Shown one piece after another: positions 1-8,170 of a stretch of DNA of 64,000 bases (position 1 is the first letter of the stretch; each line of letters opens with the position of its first letter). Location of the stretch: assembly GCF_045689235.1 (NCBI RefSeq), contig NZ_CP136864.1:1116001-1180000 (forward strand), in the 5' to 3' direction. This DNA is from Congregibacter variabilis. Lineage in GTDB: Bacteria > Pseudomonadota > Gammaproteobacteria > Pseudomonadales > Halieaceae. Below the pieces are notes generated by a model that worked only from the letters and a program-made list of their open reading frames with translations, ran no database searches and had not been told where the DNA came from. The translations under genes were made by a program, and so were the position numbers.

Positions 1-977
1 ATGTTGGACTCATCATGTTCCCCCTCACCGAGTTTCCGGTTTATGAGCAGGAATCGGTCTATCAGTTCGCAAATCCGCTGGCCATAGAGTTTGGTATGTG
101 GGGATGTTTGGTATGGGCGTTTTACTTTCTCACCACGTTCTATTTTTGCAAGGTAGAACCCAGGCTCAAGCTCTTCGAAATCCCCGCGGTAAAGTTCATC
201 AACAACAGCGTCATCATCGCAACCTGTGCATTTACCGGGTTTTTATTCTTAAGCTACCTGCCCACCTATGTCGATGGTATCTCCCGCGCCGGTCAATACG
301 GTTTGGTGGTTCTGGTAGTCCTCAGCGCTGTTATTTCCAGCACCGACGTCAAATACGTAAAAATACTCAGCCTCGCATCCACCTGGCTTTTTTTCGCTCT
401 CATCGCCTTTCTTTGGACCAACAGTGACATGGGCATGAACGGCTTTTTCACCAGCGCGCTAAATCTTCAAGAGTATTTTTCTAACGCGCACCGCTTCGTC
501 GCCCCCCTCAGTGATCATCACGCTTTTTATCTCTTTTGGTGGTTCGCCTGGAGCATCATGATTGGGCAGTTTGTGTCGCGCTTTCTAAGCCCCATGAAAA
601 CGCGCCATCTGCTGCTCATGCTACTGACGGTTCCTTCTATACCCATTGCCGTGTGGTTTTCCGTCCTCTACCACTATCACACGCAGACTCTAATACTGAC
701 TGACACGGTGAAGCTCGCATTAATCTGTGTGGGCATAGTATTTGTAATCAACTCGCTGGACTCGCTGATTCGTCTCTACACGGTCAACCTTGACCTTACT
801 GCAAGTCGTATGGGGCACCCGCAGTACGTACTCGCAAACACCCTAGGCATGCTCATGCTCATTACGCTGTATCAATTTACCCCCTTCAAGATCGAATGGG
901 TGGGTCTCATCGTGATAGCGTTGTACACCGCTATTTACGTGCTTGTCTTCAAGGGACGCGCTATCTTGGAAACCTGA
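1..977 (+). CDS. BCCT-family-like transporter, 5' end outside the window
   Basis: The reading frame is open to the left edge (first full codon at base 3), so this is the C-terminal part of a longer protein; the Met at base 15 is probably internal. About eight hydrophobic segments are visible. The segment with WWFAWSIMIGQFVSRF (residues 175-190 from that Met) resembles the TM8 signature of betaine/choline/carnitine transporters, and the early segment GMWGCLVWAFYF resembles their TM3. BCCT proteins are usually 500 residues or more, so roughly 100-200 residues should lie upstream. They import quaternary amines or related osmolytes using Na+ or H+. The sequence is divergent from well-known BCCT members, so the substrate is open. 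A heme protein gene follows 25 bp downstream and may be co-transcribed. Confidence 0.6.
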   Translation, partial: VGLIMFPLTEFPVYEQESVYQFANPLAIEFGMWGCLVWAFYFLTTFYFCKVEPRLKLFEIPAVKFINNSVIIATCAFTGFLFLSYLPTYVDGISRAGQYGLVVLVVLSAVISSTDVKYVKILSLASTWLFFALIAFLWTNSDMGMNGFFTSALNLQEYFSNAHRFVAPLSDHHAFYLFWWFAWSIMIGQFVSRFLSPMKTRHLLLMLLTVPSIPIAVWFSVLYHYHTQTLILTDTVKLALICVGIVFVINSLDSLIRLYTVNLDLTASRMGHPQYVLANTLGMLMLITLYQFTPFKIEWVGLIVIALYTAIYVLVFKGRAILET

Positions 978-1002
978 TCAAATGGCTCAGAGGTACAAGA
1001 TA

Positions 1003-1581
1003 ATGCATAGTCGTTCTACTTTTGCTATTTGTGTGGCGTCTATAGCCGTGAATATAGCCGCCAGCCTCGCACTGGCAGAATCAGGCACACCAAAAGACTA
1101 TTTGTTACAAGGCAAACAAATCGCGATACAAACGCGAGATGCACTGGGCAGTAAGCTTCAGCAAGCTCTGCGCGATGGAGGTCCGGTAGCTGCTGTTAAC
1201 TTCTGCAAGGACAACGCGCTCCCCCTGACACAGCACGTGGCTAATGAGCTAGGCAGCTCCGTCGTGCGCGTCAGTGACCGTCCTCGTAATCCCAAGAACG
1301 CAGCCAACGCCGAGCAACTTCTGTACATTAGCAAGGCTAAAGCTTCGCTAGCCGCAGGAGAACAGCCAAAGCCTGCCATCGTGGACAGCAAAGAACACAT
1401 GATTGGGTATTACCCCATCGTAACCAACGGTATGTGCTTGCAATGCCATGGCACGCCTGGAAAAGAAATCAGCCAGGAAACCAGTAAAGCGATACGTGCC
1501 AGCTACCCTCTGGATCAAGCAACGGGCTACGGCTTGAATGAACTTAGGGGTGTATTCGTTGTGACCATGGAAAAGAGCTAA
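1003..1581 (+). CDS. Secreted DUF3365 (Tll0287-like) single-heme c-type protein
   Basis: A 192-residue protein with a signal peptide (hydrophobic core at residues 5-25, cleavage likely after SLALA) and one c-type heme motif CLQCH at residues 145-149. The motif lies in a C-terminal region followed by GYGLNELRGVFVV, typical of the DUF3365/Tll0287-like heme domain. Members are periplasmic redox or sensor proteins whose exact role is mostly unknown. An in-frame ATG at 982 exists, but the purine-rich AGAGG about nine bases before 1003 and the clean signal peptide favour 1003. The gene follows the BCCT-like transporter on the same strand. Family assignment is fairly secure; the biological role is not known. 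Confidence 0.75.
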   Translation: MHSRSTFAICVASIAVNIAASLALAESGTPKDYLLQGKQIAIQTRDALGSKLQQALRDGGPVAAVNFCKDNALPLTQHVANELGSSVVRVSDRPRNPKNAANAEQLLYISKAKASLAAGEQPKPAIVDSKEHMIGYYPIVTNGMCLQCHGTPGKEISQETSKAIRASYPLDQATGYGLNELRGVFVVTMEKS

Positions 1582-2017
1582 GCGCGCCTGCTGCCCAAAA
1601 CCCTCTAGACCCCAAGTCCCTTGAAACACCTACCAGCGTAGTGTGACCTGCCTCACAGACAGAGATTTAACGGAAGCAGATTGTGACGAGCTTCGCGCTT
1701 TGACCGCCCTTTAGCTGTCACAGCAATGAAGCCGCGCTAGTGTCTGCTCATGGACATTTTAACGCTATTGGATTTACCCGTTCGGAGAGACCCTCCGCCA
1801 CCCACTCAGGTCTTTGGAAAGATGTATACCCAATGCCTGAAAACCTGCGACCTGGTGCCGTATTGCTCGCAACTAGGAGACCCCTCATGTCACTTACTTC
1901 AACAGCAGACTCCCGCAACGCCAACAACGCAATAGCAGATGGTATTTCGTCCTGCCTTCGCGACCAGATGTGCACACATAAGCACTGGATAACGCCGGGT
2001 CAACCGGGATCGAACAC
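1582..2017. other. Intergenic region, no gene recognised
   Basis: This stretch lies between two convergent genes. It contains a 61-codon open frame (1750-1935) and a 65-codon frame from the ATG at 1887, which has a good AGGAGA six bases upstream but runs into the 3' end of the neighbouring amidase gene. Neither product resembles a known family. I see no strong terminator hairpin with a T-tract and no repeat. Confidence 0.4.
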
Positions 2018-2800
2018 TCACTCAGGTCCATCGACCAGTGTGAACGCATCGGCATCGAGCTGCGTCGGAAAACGATCTCGATAGCTGCAAAGCTTGTCGC
2101 CACTGAAACACACCGTCTCTACTGCGGCTGAGGACCCCAGGTCTGTGAGCACATCTCCCTGCTGATCAAAAGCGAGGCTATCGCCACTGTAGCTAAGCCC
2201 GTTATCATCTTCGCCAATTCGGTTTACTCCCACCACACAGGCCAGGTTCTCTATGGCGCGCGCCTGCAGTAAAGCGCGCCAATGGTGAGCTCTGGGCGAC
2301 GGCCAATTCGCCACGTAAAACAATAAATCGTAGTCGTTTTGGTTGCGGCTGAAGACCGGAAAGCGCAGGTCATAGCAAACCTCCGGCTTAATGCGCCAGC
2401 CTCTCCACTGCAGCACCACACGTTTAGTTCCGGCTGCGTAGTGATCGTGTTCTCCCGCCATGCGAAACAAATGACGTTTGTCATAGCTTTGAACGCTATC
2501 CGGCGTCACAAACAACAATCTGTTGTAAACAGCGCCGTTGTGCTCCGTCGCCACGCTCCCTGCGACTGCACAATCAAAAGAACGTGCTAGTGATTGCATC
2601 CAATCCTGGGACTCCCCACCCGCGGGCTCCGCATTCGACCTGGCATTCATAGAAAATCCAGTGGTAAACATTTCCGGGAGAAGGATCAAATCCGTCCGGG
2701 GCGCCGCGGCAACCAGCACCGCCGCCAACTGCTCGCGATTGGCCTGAGGGTTTTCCCAGACCAATGCCTGCTGTACGAGCGTCACTCTTAGATCGCGCAT
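2018..2800 (-). CDS. Omega-amidase / carbon-nitrogen hydrolase (YafV/Nit2 type)
   Basis: A 260-residue cytoplasmic protein of the nitrilase superfamily. The catalytic triad is visible: Glu43 in LLPEMF, Lys108 in SYDKRHLF and Cys142 in EVCYDLRFP. Full length matches YafV-type omega-amidases, which hydrolyse alpha-ketoglutaramate or alpha-ketosuccinamate to the 2-oxoacid and ammonia. Its start overlaps the end of the upstream aminotransferase gene by 13 bp. That pairing is typical: glutamine-dependent transamination produces an omega-amide ketoacid, which the amidase then removes, making the transamination irreversible. A role in re-amination of 4-methylthio-2-oxobutyrate (methionine salvage) is inferred from this pairing. 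Confidence 0.88.
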   Translation of the reverse strand: MRDLRVTLVQQALVWENPQANREQLAAVLVAAAPRTDLILLPEMFTTGFSMNARSNAEPAGGESQDWMQSLARSFDCAVAGSVATEHNGAVYNRLLFVTPDSVQSYDKRHLFRMAGEHDHYAAGTKRVVLQWRGWRIKPEVCYDLRFPVFSRNQNDYDLLFYVANWPSPRAHHWRALLQARAIENLACVVGVNRIGEDDNGLSYSGDSLAFDQQGDVLTDLGSSAAVETVCFSGDKLCSYRDRFPTQLDADAFTLVDGPE

Positions 2801-3939
2801 AATCGCCGTCCTGCCTCTATCAATACATCATCGGATTTTGCAAAGCAGAAACGCAATACGGTCTGCTTGGGGGGAGATTCATAGAATACGGACACCGCAA
2901 TAGACGCCACCCCCAGCTCCCGAGTCCAATGCTCGCTCAATACAGTGTCCTTTTCATCGCTAATCTGACTGTAGTCCAACAGTTGAAAATAGCTGCCTTG
3001 TGCAGGTGTCCAGGAGAAACGTGATCCGGCCAGCGTGGACAGAAACAAGTCGCGACGCCGTTGATAATCCGCCGCCAAACTAGCGGGGTACTGAGGCTGC
3101 TCTTCCAAAAAATCCGTGAGCGCATGCTGAACCGGTGTCACCGCCACAAATGCCACGTATTGGTGAATCTTGCGTAGCTCCGCGGTGAGCGCCGGCGGTG
3201 CAACGCAGTACCCCGTTTTCCAACCGGTGACACTTAGCGTCTTACCAAAGGAAAAGTGCGCAAAGCTTCTACTGCGGAGCTCTGGATGAGCCAGCACGCT
3301 GCAATGTTCACGACCGTCATACACCAGGTGTTCATACACCTCATCACTGCAAACGTAAAAATTGTGCTCCCGGGCCAACACTGCGAGGCGGTCCAGGTCG
3401 GCTCTACTGACAATACTTCCACAGGGATTGTGAGGACTGTTAAGCATAAAGAGCCTGGTACGCGGCGAAATAGCGGCCTCTACGCGCTCCCAATTAATAG
3501 CAAAGGAGCCTGCAAGCAGCGGAACGTGCACTGCGCGCCCCCCCGCCAGCTCAATTGCTGGCTCATAGCTGTCGTAAACGGGATCCAGAACAATGACCTC
3601 ATCACCTGCTCCCACCAGCGCGGTAATGGCGCAAAAAATACTCTCCGTCGCTCCCGGTACAACGGTCACCTCCGTCTCAGGATCAACAAGGACATTTCTA
3701 TGCAGTAAAAGCTGCTGTGCGATAGCCTCGCGCAAGCGTGGCAAACCCGCCATCGGTGCATACTGATTATGACCACGCAAAGCATGCTCACCGAGGGCCT
3801 CGGCAAGGCGCGCCGGCGGAGCAAAATCCGGAAACCCCTGCGAGAGGTTCAGCGCATCATGAGCCTGCGCCAACGCCGACATACGCGTGAATATGGTGGT
3901 GCCAACGCGGGGCAACTTGGATTTGAGTGATGCGGCCAT
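2788..3939 (-). CDS. Methionine-type aminotransferase (class I/II, YbdL-like)
   Basis: A 383-residue PLP-dependent fold-type I aminotransferase. The PLP lysine is Lys233 in SFGKTLSVTGWK; the NSPHNPCG motif around residue 168 contributes the cofactor-ring Asn. The N-terminal motif LNLSQGFPDFAPP (from residue 30) is characteristic of the YbdL / kynurenine aminotransferase / glutamine transaminase K group. I chose the ATG at 3939 because the product then begins MAASLKSKLPRVGTTIF, like family members; an upstream extension of 25 Cys-rich residues looks non-coding. Likely reaction: transamination between methionine or aromatic 2-oxoacids and glutamine. It is translationally coupled to the omega-amidase gene downstream. 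Confidence 0.87.
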   Translation of the reverse strand: MAASLKSKLPRVGTTIFTRMSALAQAHDALNLSQGFPDFAPPARLAEALGEHALRGHNQYAPMAGLPRLREAIAQQLLLHRNVLVDPETEVTVVPGATESIFCAITALVGAGDEVIVLDPVYDSYEPAIELAGGRAVHVPLLAGSFAINWERVEAAISPRTRLFMLNSPHNPCGSIVSRADLDRLAVLAREHNFYVCSDEVYEHLVYDGREHCSVLAHPELRSRSFAHFSFGKTLSVTGWKTGYCVAPPALTAELRKIHQYVAFVAVTPVQHALTDFLEEQPQYPASLAADYQRRRDLFLSTLAGSRFSWTPAQGSYFQLLDYSQISDEKDTVLSEHWTRELGVASIAVSVFYESPPKQTVLRFCFAKSDDVLIEAGRRLCAI

Positions 3940-4096
3940 TGTGCAATTACTGCTGCAAAAGGCCGAGGATACAACAGTCGTATACAGAACGCGGCTACAA
4001 CATGCCCTGAACATTGCTCAAAGAGCAATAAGTGTGGGTAAATGCACGCGTGGGAAAGTGCAGCTCACATCTCCGAGCAATTTAGGATGGTCCGCC

Positions 4097-5497
4097 ATGA
4101 GTCTGTTTGAGGAGCTAAAGATCATACTCGGTCCCGGGGGCCTACTTACCGGCACCGATGTCAGCAGCCGCGCTGCGGGCGTGTGGCGAAGTGACTCTCT
4201 GGATGCGCTGGCTATAGCGCGGCCGCGCTCCACCGAAGAGGTGTCACAAATCCTGGCGCTTTGCAGTGAAAACGGCGTGTCGGTGGTGACGCAAGGTGGC
4301 CTCACCGGACTGGTCCATGGTGCGGATGCAGACCCAGAACACCTGATACTGTCACTGGAACGCATGCGTAACATCGAGGCCATAGATGCCACGCAGCGAA
4401 CCGCCACTGTCCAGGCTGGCGTGAACTTACAAACGCTTCAGGAAGCGGCAGAAGAACAGCATCTTTTCTTTCCTTTGGATCTCGGTGCAAGGGGCACGGC
4501 AACGCTGGGAGGCAATGCCGCCACCAACGCCGGGGGAAACCGTGTTATCCGCTATGGAATGATGCGAGACATGGTTCTGGGCCTCGAAGCCGTGCTGGCT
4601 GATGGAACCATTGTCTCGTCCATGAACCATCTTATTAAGAACAATGCAGGCTACGACATCAAACAGCTGTTCATAGGCTCCGAGGGCACCCTGGGAGTTA
4701 TCACCCGCTTGGTGCTGCGGCTTAGGGAAGCACCCAGCTCACAGAACATCGCTTTTGTGGCCTTTGATAACTTCGAATCCGTCACCACGATGCTGAAGCG
4801 TGTTGACCGAGATTTAGGGGGAGCGCTGTCAGCCTTCGAGGTTTTGTGGAACAACTTCTATCGCCTGGTGACAGAGGCGCCCGCAAACAATCAACCGCCC
4901 CTGGCAGGCACGCATCCCTACTACGCACTCATAGAAACTCAGGGAAACAACGATGAGCTAGACAAGCAGCGATTTGAGTCGATTCTTGAATACGCACTAC
5001 AGGACGGCCTGATTGTCGATGCAGTGATTGCCCAATCAGCTACCGAGAGACGAAACCTCTGGGCCATACGCGATGATGTAGAGCAAACATTCAGACTGGG
5101 AACGCCCATCATCTTTGATGTGTCATTGCCGATCAATCGCATGGAAGCTTACATCGCTGATGTCCGCTCAAGACTGGATAAGGCCCTGCCCCAAAACACC
5201 TTGTGGGTATTTGGTCACCTGGGCGACGGAAACCTGCATCTGGATATTCAAACCTCTGCCGGTGACGCACAGGCGCATCGCGCAATTATCGAGAACGCCG
5301 TCTACGAACCACTCAAAGGTATCGGTGGATCCGTGTCTGCAGAGCACGGTATTGGCCTTGAGAAAAAGCCCTATCTGCACCTCAGCCGAGATCCTCAGGA
5401 GATCAGCTTGATGCGGACTCTGAAGAACGCACTCGATCCCAGGGGCATACTCAACCCCGGAAAGGTCATCGACACGACTCAGGAAGACATCGGGTGA
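4097..5497 (+). CDS. FAD-binding D-2-hydroxyacid dehydrogenase (GlcD / D2HGDH type)
   Basis: A 466-residue flavoprotein with an N-terminal FAD_binding_4 domain (GGLTGLVHGA near residue 72 and GGNAATNAGGNRVIRYG near 140) and a C-terminal FAD-oxidase domain with the metal-site motif HLGDGNLH starting at His374 and EHGIG near 415. This architecture fits D-2-hydroxyglutarate, D-lactate and glycolate dehydrogenases; the exact substrate cannot be read from motifs. The frame extends upstream to 3887, but the ATG at 4097, with AGGA nine bases ahead, gives the expected family N-terminus. Its TGA overlaps the GTG start of the MscS gene, so the two are coupled. It diverges from the aminotransferase gene across about 157 bp. 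Confidence 0.85.
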   Translation: MSLFEELKIILGPGGLLTGTDVSSRAAGVWRSDSLDALAIARPRSTEEVSQILALCSENGVSVVTQGGLTGLVHGADADPEHLILSLERMRNIEAIDATQRTATVQAGVNLQTLQEAAEEQHLFFPLDLGARGTATLGGNAATNAGGNRVIRYGMMRDMVLGLEAVLADGTIVSSMNHLIKNNAGYDIKQLFIGSEGTLGVITRLVLRLREAPSSQNIAFVAFDNFESVTTMLKRVDRDLGGALSAFEVLWNNFYRLVTEAPANNQPPLAGTHPYYALIETQGNNDELDKQRFESILEYALQDGLIVDAVIAQSATERRNLWAIRDDVEQTFRLGTPIIFDVSLPINRMEAYIADVRSRLDKALPQNTLWVFGHLGDGNLHLDIQTSAGDAQAHRAIIENAVYEPLKGIGGSVSAEHGIGLEKKPYLHLSRDPQEISLMRTLKNALDPRGILNPGKVIDTTQEDIG

Positions 5498-6540
5498 ATA
5501 CCCTAAGCGAACTTACGACCTCGTTTCTGCCGCTGCTGGCAACAATCTCGGTCACGCTGTTTGTGCTATTGACCACCAATGCAGTACTGCGTCGGCGCTG
5601 GAAGGACATGCCCGAAGCGCAGTTTCACTTTCAGCTAATCATGTTGGCCCTCACCATCACGGGAGGTCTGAGCATAGTTGCAGCGCTACCGGTAAGTGAC
5701 ACGCTCCGAGGACAGTTGCTCAGCCTCATCGGCCTGCTCCTGAGCGCCGCCATCGCTCTATCGTCCACCACGTTTATCGGCAACATCCTTGCGGGGATCA
5801 TGCTCAAGACCATACGCAAGGCGCGGCCCGGCGATTTCATCACCGTAGCGGATCTCACTGGCCGTATCACCGAAATGGATCTACTGCATACAGAAATCCA
5901 AACCGAGTTTCGCGATCTGGTCACCGTGCCCAATATCTATATGGTCACACAACCACTCAAAGTAGTGCGGGCATCGGGATCCATCATTACCGCGGAGGTT
6001 TCTCTGGGGTATGACGTCCCTCACGGTCGCGCGAAAAAGGCGCTGCTTGAGGCGGCAACGACATCAGGCCTCACAGATTGCTTTGTGCATGTGCGCAGCC
6101 TTGGCGACTTTGCCGTGACCTACCGGGTAGCAGGATTGCTGGAAGACATCCGCAGTCTGATCTCAGCACGCTCAGTGCTCATGACGGAAATGCTCGATGC
6201 CTTAACTAACAATGATATCGAGGCTGTCTCACCCAACTTCATGAATACCCGGGCACTGGCACCCGAGCAGCGAATCCTTCCGGCGCAAAGCACAAAGCGC
6301 GACCCGGATGACATTCAGACCATGGCCGAAGACATTGCTTTTGACAAAGCTGAGGATGCCGCCTCAGCCGAGAAAATACGCGAAGCTATTAAGGAGACCG
6401 AGCAAAGTCTTGAAGATCTGAAAGGAGAGCCTGATGAAGCCTATGAGAAAAGCGCCAAAGCACTCAAACGCAAATTAAGTCGTCTTGAAGAGTTGCTGAA
6501 ACTGGCAGATGCACAGGTTAATTCTGACAGAAGCGATTAG
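5494..6540 (+). CDS. MscS-family mechanosensitive channel
   Basis: A 348-residue protein starting at a GTG that overlaps the preceding stop (GTGA). Three hydrophobic segments occupy roughly residues 8-32, 48-68 and 72-105. They are followed by the MscS beta domain, recognisable from RPGDFITVADLTGRITEMD and LVTVPNIYMVTQPL around residues 110-155. The last 70 residues are strongly charged and heptad-like (EKIREAIKETEQSLEDLKG), suggesting a C-terminal coiled coil. Family members gate in response to membrane tension and release osmolytes during hypo-osmotic shock; they sit in the inner membrane. The link to a hydroxyacid dehydrogenase is by translational coupling only. Its last codons overlap the convergent oxidoreductase gene. 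Confidence 0.88.
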   Translation: MNTLSELTTSFLPLLATISVTLFVLLTTNAVLRRRWKDMPEAQFHFQLIMLALTITGGLSIVAALPVSDTLRGQLLSLIGLLLSAAIALSSTTFIGNILAGIMLKTIRKARPGDFITVADLTGRITEMDLLHTEIQTEFRDLVTVPNIYMVTQPLKVVRASGSIITAEVSLGYDVPHGRAKKALLEAATTSGLTDCFVHVRSLGDFAVTYRVAGLLEDIRSLISARSVLMTEMLDALTNNDIEAVSPNFMNTRALAPEQRILPAQSTKRDPDDIQTMAEDIAFDKAEDAASAEKIREAIKETEQSLEDLKGEPDEAYEKSAKALKRKLSRLEELLKLADAQVNSDRSD

Positions 6541-8141
6541 ATCACGCCGCGCTTTCGATCCTTGAGTATCGCGGCCGCAGCGTTCTTGCCGGGAATCCCC
6601 GACACCCCTCCTCCGGGATGCGCACCGGACCCACAGAGATACAAGCCCTCTATGGGCATACGGTGATCCGCATAGCCACCCACCGGACGCAGGGAGAAGA
6701 TTTGGTCAAGAGATAGCTTGCCGTGGAAAATATCGCCGCCGAGCATATTGAGCTTTCGTTCAATATCCAACGGCGAGTTGATTTGCCGTCCCACAATGGC
6801 GGCACGAAAATTAGGTGAGTAGGCCGCGACCGTATCAATGACTGTATCCGCCACCTGCTCTTTTATCTCATCCCAGCTTTGCCCATTAGGCAAATGCCGT
6901 CGAAAGTGCTGACAAAACAAGCTCATCACATGGCAACCGGGGGGAGCAAGGGAGTCATCCAGAAGCGTCGGAATACACATAGAAATTACCGGCTTATTGG
7001 CCCAACCCTGTGTTTTCGCATCGTCATAGGCCTGATTCATATACTCAAGTGAAGGACAGATATCGATAGTGTTCTGCATCGCCGCGAGACCCCGCTCGTC
7101 ATGATCCACGCTGGCAAAGCGCGGCAACTCAGACAGGGCAACGTTCATGCGAAAGGTAGCCGACTCGCTTTTGTACCCTGCAATGCGCTGCTGGAAAGCC
7201 GGTGGCGTATGCGCCTGATCGATTAACTGGCCAAAGAGCACCTGGGGATGGGTATTGGAGGCAATAATCCCCGCCGAAAACTCCCGACCGTCTTCCAGTA
7301 TCACGCCCACAGACTTACCGTTCTTAACGATCACTTCAGCGACCCCGGCCTCCGTCACAATGTCTACACCCAGGGCCTCACAGTAACTTGCCATCGCCTT
7401 TGTGATCGCCCCCATGCCCCCTTTGGCGTAGGCCCAGGCGCCAGTTCGTCCGTCGATCTCGCCAAACACATGATGTAGCAGCACGTAGGCTGTTCCGGGT
7501 GTGTAGGCAGTCGCGTAATTACCGATGATTCCTTCGAATCCGTATAGTCCTTTGATGGGGTCGCTATCGAACCAGCGATCCAGCACATCGCCAATGGACA
7601 TGGTCATGAGTTCGCTCAGTTCGATTTGGCGTTGAGGTGGAAGACGCCTAAACGCGTTGGCCTGCTTCACCAGACGCCAGATGTCGGACCATCCACCGCC
7701 AAAGTTGGGCGGTATGGCATTGGCGATACCTCTGACCAATTCCCCCATATCCTCCAGCATCTCTTCAAATGCGGGGTAGGCGTCTGCGTCGGCTTTGGAA
7801 AATCGGGCTATCGCATCCTGGGCCTGTGAAGTGTCTCGCGGCAGGTACATATGCTCATTGGGGAGCAGGGAAAGAGATCCACCGGGACGATGCAGCAGCG
7901 TTAGGCCGTGCTTTTCGAGCTCCAGATCTGCCATTACCTCGCGATCCAGCAGGCTCACCAGATAGGAAAACACCGAGTTTCTATACCCCGGATGAAACTC
8001 CTCGGTAAGAACAGCACCCCCTATGACATTGCGGCGCTCCAGCACCTTCACCGCAAGACCAGCTCGCGCAAGATAAGCTGCGCAAGCCAGGCCGTTGTGA
8101 CCCGCACCAATCACTATGGCGTCTATCGCTTTATCGCTCAC
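6537..8141 (-). CDS. FAD-dependent oxidoreductase, PYROXD2 / phytoene-desaturase-like
   Basis: A 534-residue protein with an N-terminal Rossmann FAD motif VIGAGHNGLACAAYLARAG (residues 10-28) followed by a conserved VLERRNVIGGA. A C-terminal FAD-contact region around residue 500 reads LCGSGAHPGGGVSG. This pattern identifies the amine oxidase / CrtI superfamily, PYROXD2-like branch, whose bacterial members are usually annotated only as NAD(P)/FAD-dependent oxidoreductases. No carotenoid genes are nearby, so a true desaturase role is not supported. The gene lies 29 bp downstream of the S9 peptidase on the same strand and may be co-transcribed. Its 3' end overlaps that of mscS by four bases. Confidence 0.8.
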   Translation of the reverse strand: MSDKAIDAIVIGAGHNGLACAAYLARAGLAVKVLERRNVIGGAVLTEEFHPGYRNSVFSYLVSLLDREVMADLELEKHGLTLLHRPGGSLSLLPNEHMYLPRDTSQAQDAIARFSKADADAYPAFEEMLEDMGELVRGIANAIPPNFGGGWSDIWRLVKQANAFRRLPPQRQIELSELMTMSIGDVLDRWFDSDPIKGLYGFEGIIGNYATAYTPGTAYVLLHHVFGEIDGRTGAWAYAKGGMGAITKAMASYCEALGVDIVTEAGVAEVIVKNGKSVGVILEDGREFSAGIIASNTHPQVLFGQLIDQAHTPPAFQQRIAGYKSESATFRMNVALSELPRFASVDHDERGLAAMQNTIDICPSLEYMNQAYDDAKTQGWANKPVISMCIPTLLDDSLAPPGCHVMSLFCQHFRRHLPNGQSWDEIKEQVADTVIDTVAAYSPNFRAAIVGRQINSPLDIERKLNMLGGDIFHGKLSLDQIFSLRPVGGYADHRMPIEGLYLCGSGAHPGGGVSGIPGKNAAAAILKDRKRGVI

Positions 8142-8170
8142 AGGTACCCCGACTCGCCCATGCTTGGGCG

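Noticed and set aside
1740..2084. Small open frames in the gap at 1.6-2.0 kb, one with a good ribosome-binding-like AGGAGA before the ATG at 1887
   Set aside because: Products are low-complexity, one overlaps the end of the amidase gene, and no family resemblance is seen. Could be revisited with proteomics.
6537..8141. Carotenoid phytoene desaturase
   Set aside because: The fold matches, but there are no crtB/crtE/crtY genes nearby and the motifs fit the PYROXD2-like branch.
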